This document shows positions 61,443-64,000 of a stretch of DNA of 64,000 nucleotides, in pieces. The stretch lies in assembly GCA_028710565.1 (NCBI GenBank), contig JAQTTV010000017.1:1-64000 (forward strand), read 5' to 3'. A program made the position numbers and the translations under genes. The notes under the pieces were generated by a model. That model was given only the letters and a program-made list of their open reading frames with translations, was not told the DNA's origin and did not search any database. This stretch comes from Gallionella sp. Its GTDB lineage: Bacteria > Pseudomonadota > Gammaproteobacteria > Burkholderiales > Gallionellaceae. Position 1 is the first letter of the stretch, and each line of letters begins with the position of its first letter.

Positions 61443-62138
61443 TTATACATCCGTATGCGGTTTATGGAAGCGATACCCCACGCCGCGCACGCTTTCAATC
61501 GGCGACGGTTCTTGGTCGTTCATATTCAGCGCGACGATTTTTTTGCGAATGCGCTGAATGCACACATCTACAACATTGGTACTGGGGTCAAAATCATAGC
61601 CCCAAACGTGTTCCAAAATTTGCGTGCGGGTGAATACGCGCCCTGGGGAACGCATCAGATATTCGATCAAATTAAATTCGCGGCGGGTCAGGTCGATGGT
61701 ATGCCCTGCCCACGCCACTTCGCGGCTGATGCGGTCTAGGCGCAAATTCCCCACCACCAACACATTTTGCCGCTCACCCGAAATACGCCGCAACATGGCA
61801 TGAATACGGGCAATCAATTCTTCCATAAAAAAAGGTTTGGCGAGGTAATCATCCGCGCCCAAATTGAGCCCATCCACGCGGTCATCTAATTCGTTGCGAG
61901 CGGTCAATAAAATCACAGGCGTGGCATTCCCTTCGCGGCGCAAGCCTTTCAAAATGGACAAGCCATCGCGCCCTGGCAACATAATGTCCAGCACGATCAC
62001 ATCGAAATTGCCACTGCTGGCGGCATCAAAACCCGCGTTGCCCTCGTCGCAATGCGTCACCACAAAGCCTTGCTCCTTAAAGCCCGCGCACACAAAATCG
62101 GCAATCCGCCGTTCGTCTTCAACTAGCAAAATTTTCAT
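61443..62138 (-). CDS. OmpR-family response regulator
   Basis: A 231-residue regulator: receiver with phospho-acceptor Asp in VIVLDIMLPGRDG, switch residues LLTARNE and KPFFMEEL, and a winged-helix DNA-binding domain (IDLTRREFNLIEYLMRSPGRVFTRTQILEHVWGYDFDPSTNVVDV, RGVGYRF). It pairs with the downstream kinase. The start is divergent from the secreted Cys-repeat gene, with a 168-bp shared control region; that gene is a likely target. Confidence 0.93.
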   Translation of the reverse strand: MKILLVEDERRIADFVCAGFKEQGFVVTHCDEGNAGFDAASSGNFDVIVLDIMLPGRDGLSILKGLRREGNATPVILLTARNELDDRVDGLNLGADDYLAKPFFMEELIARIHAMLRRISGERQNVLVVGNLRLDRISREVAWAGHTIDLTRREFNLIEYLMRSPGRVFTRTQILEHVWGYDFDPSTNVVDVCIQRIRKKIVALNMNDQEPSPIESVRGVGYRFHKPHTDV

Positions 62139-62306
62139 TGTCGTTCCTCTTTCAGTTTTGCTGAGAACCCGTGAATAACTGCAAAGGATACGCTAAGGCG
62201 CGCATCCATCTCATTACAAAATCGTAACCATTCTGTGGGAAAAGTTGTCATTTAAACAGGTTTTAATGCACGCCAGATCAACGACCACTTTGACATGGGG
62301 AGTATC

Positions 62307-62726
62307 ATGAAAAAACTTGCAATCTGCCTCTTACTACTGGGATGGACTACCGCGACATTCGCGGCACCCACTGCGACCCCAGCGCAACCGCCCGCACAGG
62401 GTTGCCCCCCGCCGCCACAGGCCTTTGAAAGTTGTAAAGGCAAAAAAGCAGGGGACACGGTACAACATGTCACGCCTTCGGGACAAAAAATTGCCGCTAC
62501 TTGCACGGCATCACCACAAGGATTGTTCGCCCTTCCCGCCTGCGAAAAGAATCCACCGCCGCACCATACCCCACCGCCCAGCGCGTTTGCGGATTGCAAG
62601 GGCAAAAAAGAAGGTGCTGTCATACAACATAAAATTCCATCAGGCGAAAAAGTCGCGGCAACGTGCACCGCCTCGCCGCAAGGGCTGTTTGCCCGCCCAG
62701 ACCGCCCACCCCATCCACCTCGTTAA
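62307..62726 (+). CDS. Secreted protein with two Cys-containing repeats
   Basis: ATG 62307 follows GGGGAG and opens a signal peptide (cut after TFA), giving 139 residues. The mature protein has two copies of a 35-residue unit: FESCKGKKAGDTVQH then ATCTASPQGLFA, and FADCKGKKEGAVIQH then ATCTASPQGLFA, in a Pro/His-rich background (PPPHHTPPP). Paired cysteines, His and Lys suggest metal binding in the periplasm. It is divergent from a metal-sensor-type two-component pair. I know no name for the family. Confidence 0.8.
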   Translation: MKKLAICLLLLGWTTATFAAPTATPAQPPAQGCPPPPQAFESCKGKKAGDTVQHVTPSGQKIAATCTASPQGLFALPACEKNPPPHHTPPPSAFADCKGKKEGAVIQHKIPSGEKVAATCTASPQGLFARPDRPPHPPR

Positions 62727-62753
62727 TTCATGCCAATACAACCAATTAGCAAC

Positions 62754-62901
62754 TAAGGTGGCACTGATTCAATCCGTTCACCCTGAGCTTGTCGAAGGGG
62801 GTATTTAACACATCAATTTTATTAAATATTCCATTCATGGTTCGACCATTCGACAAGCTCACGGCTCACCACGAACGGAAGATTTAATCAGCGTCTCCCT
62901 A
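62754..62901. repeat. REP/MITE-like element, family C, copy 3
   Basis: Left end TAAGGTGGCACTGATTCAAT, right end ATTTAATCAGCGTCTCCCTA; internal GAGCTTGTCGAAGGG and TTCGACAAGCTCACGGCTCA. It separates the Cys-repeat gene from the PqqD-like gene. Confidence 0.75.
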
Positions 62902-62926
62902 ACTCTCCACTTACCAAGGAAACACC

Positions 62927-63190
62927 ATGAACGGACAAGCCGTTGAATTTCCCAAGCAAGCCCTACTCACTCGCCTTGCGTTAAGTGACAGTGGTTTTGT
63001 GTTTGACCCTGTGACGGGCAACAGTTTTACCGTCAATACGAGCGGGCTGTCTATCTTGCGCTTATTGCAAAAAACCGAAGACTGGACAGACATTATCGCC
63101 ACGCTACAAGCAGAATTTGAGGTGAGCTATTCCGTTGCCGAGCGCGATGTCCTCGAATTTGCCACGGCATTACGGAGCGCGTTCAAATGA
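62927..63190 (+). CDS. PqqD-family peptide-binding protein
   Basis: An 87-residue protein with the PqqD/RRE winged-helix pattern: VFDPVTGNSFTVNTSGLSILRLLQ followed by TLQAEFEVSYSVAERDVLEFATALR. PqqD-type domains bind leader peptides of modified peptides or act as partners in HPr-kinase-related clusters. CAAGGAA precedes the ATG by seven bases. The stop overlaps the start of an ATP-grasp gene, so the two act together. No precursor peptide is evident in the window. Confidence 0.82.
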   Translation: MNGQAVEFPKQALLTRLALSDSGFVFDPVTGNSFTVNTSGLSILRLLQKTEDWTDIIATLQAEFEVSYSVAERDVLEFATALRSAFK

Positions 63191-64000
63191 GCCGCGTCAT
63201 CACCGTTGCCATCACGGGCATGAACGCCTTGCCCGAAAGCCCTGGACCTGGCTTGGCGGTGGCGCGTTGTTTGCGCGAACAATATGGCGACCGTGTGCGC
63301 ATTATCGGACTGGGCTATGACGCGCTTGACCCTGGGCTGTATTTGTCGGAATTTTGCGATGCCTCGCATCTGATTGCCTATCCGCTGCATGGCTCTGAAG
63401 TCTTGCTGGAACGCTTGAGCTTGATTCACCAAGCCGATCCGATTGATGTTTTGATTCCCTGTTTAGATGCAGAATTACCCCTGATGGTGTTGCTCGCACC
63501 CCGTTTATCAGCCATCGGCATACGCACTTTTTTGCCGACCGCCGAGCAACTCACGCGCCGCGCCAAAGACCAACTGCCTGAGTTGTGCGAACTTGCCGAG
63601 GTGCATTGCCCCGAATTACGCGCTTTAACCCATCCCAATTTTTTCCACACCTGCCATAACGAAGGCTGGCACTACCCCATGGTGGTGAAAGGCGTGTTTT
63701 ACGATGCCAAAGTCGTTTACAACGCGGAAGAAGCCACGACTGCTTTTTATAAAGTCGCGGCGGAATGGGGCTTGCCCGTATTGGCGCAACGCTTTGTCGC
63801 GGGCGAGGAATACAACCTCACCGCCGTGGGCGATGGCGCGGGCAAATTATTGGGCGAAGTGATGATGAAAAAACGCGCCCTGACTTCTAAAGGCAAAGCC
63901 TGGGCGGGCATTTCCACCTTGGATGAAAACCTCTCTGCGGCGGCAGGACGCTTGGTGGCGGCTTTGAATTGGCGCGGCCCGTTGGAAGTGGAAGTCATGC
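63187..64000 (+). CDS. ATP-grasp enzyme, 3' end beyond the window
   Basis: Not in the ORF track because no stop is reached. From ATG 63187, overlapping the PqqD stop (ATGA), 271 codons stay open to the edge. The N-terminus MSRVITVAITGMNALPESPG is a pre-ATP-grasp Rossmann domain; MVVKGVFYDAKVVYNAEEA, VLAQRFVAGEEYNLTAVGDG and LLGEVMMKKRA match the CarB/PylC-like ATP-grasp core. Such enzymes join a carboxylate to an amine, here presumably on a peptide or amino-acid substrate bound through the PqqD-like protein. Confidence 0.85.
   Translation, partial: MSRVITVAITGMNALPESPGPGLAVARCLREQYGDRVRIIGLGYDALDPGLYLSEFCDASHLIAYPLHGSEVLLERLSLIHQADPIDVLIPCLDAELPLMVLLAPRLSAIGIRTFLPTAEQLTRRAKDQLPELCELAEVHCPELRALTHPNFFHTCHNEGWHYPMVVKGVFYDAKVVYNAEEATTAFYKVAAEWGLPVLAQRFVAGEEYNLTAVGDGAGKLLGEVMMKKRALTSKGKAWAGISTLDENLSAAAGRLVAALNWRGPLEVEVM

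Noticed and set aside
30-64000. DGR reverse transcriptase, retron or CRISPR-Cas gene elsewhere in the window
   Set aside because: No ORF shows a reverse-transcriptase YxDD core with flanking motifs, and no template-like Asn-codon-rich repeat of the variable region was seen.

Overview
The window looks like a chromosomal segment of a free-living, motile or surface-associated proteobacterium from the beta/gamma boundary. The housekeeping order supports this: two DUF3108 genes next to purN and purM, then an AI-2E permease and hda; argH divergent from an AlgZ-type kinase; and a tRNA Gly-Cys-Leu run. By eye the base composition is near 50% G+C. I cannot fix the class. The mix of caspase-like and FGE-fold proteins, a NACHT protein, many small palindromic elements and heptamer intergenic repeats recalls filamentous sulfur-oxidising gammaproteobacteria, but that is only an impression.

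Layout. 0.2-4 kb: MASE3-PAS-GGDEF-EAL protein and an RsmB-type rRNA methylase. 4.3-10.6 kb: a defence-like island with a RelE/Xre toxin-antitoxin pair (probably leaderless), an AlaRS-like gene fragment, and a compact DNA phosphorothioation operon (DndC, small protein, DndD, DndE fused to an FtsK motor). 10.6-16.6 kb: purine genes, envelope DUF3108 proteins, AI-2E permease, Hda. 16.7-17.05 kb: three tRNAs behind a near-consensus promoter. 17-19.7 kb: a membrane protein and a CobD/CbiB-like protein. 19.9-26.7 kb: a four-gene exported set (DUF3160, WD40-caspase, TPR/OmpA, FGE-fold). 26.7-29.5 kb: TM2, DUF202, a DUF559 mobile unit, UDP-glucose dehydrogenase. 29.7-33.2 kb: an NLR-like NACHT-FGE protein whose C-terminus looks diversified, facing a small membrane protein that carries the same glycine-rich motif. 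33.7-38.4 kb: argH, AlgZ-like kinase, OYE reductase, pirin. 38.5-43.1 kb: a PhnD-like lipoprotein, hybrid kinase and HD-GYP regulator. 43.2-53.9 kb: [NiFe]-hydrogenase maturation genes (hypE; then hypD, hypC, short hypF, hypB, hypA, hupE), split by a FIST/diguanylate cyclase pair, a DUF3025 gene and an RloA/RloB (AbiL-like) pair. 54.4-57.8 kb: ubiD, gspC-like, ubiA. 58-59.7 kb: two hypothetical genes resembling integron cassettes. 59.8-62.7 kb: two-component system and a divergent secreted Cys-repeat protein. 62.9-64 kb: PqqD-like protein and the start of an ATP-grasp enzyme running off the end.

Three themes tie the window together. Cyclic-di-GMP signalling recurs (bifunctional GGDEF-EAL, FIST-linked cyclase, HD-GYP regulator). 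Conflict and defence modules sit between housekeeping genes (toxin-antitoxin, Dnd, NACHT/effector, RloAB, exported caspase set). Intergenic space is filled by at least six families of small palindromic repeats, including a TIR-bounded unit carrying a DUF559 gene, hairpin elements with heptamer tandem arms, and a terminator-like repeat that has entered the hypE reading frame. The best candidates for an undescribed system are the NACHT-FGE/membrane-effector pair and the DndE-FtsK fusion operon.
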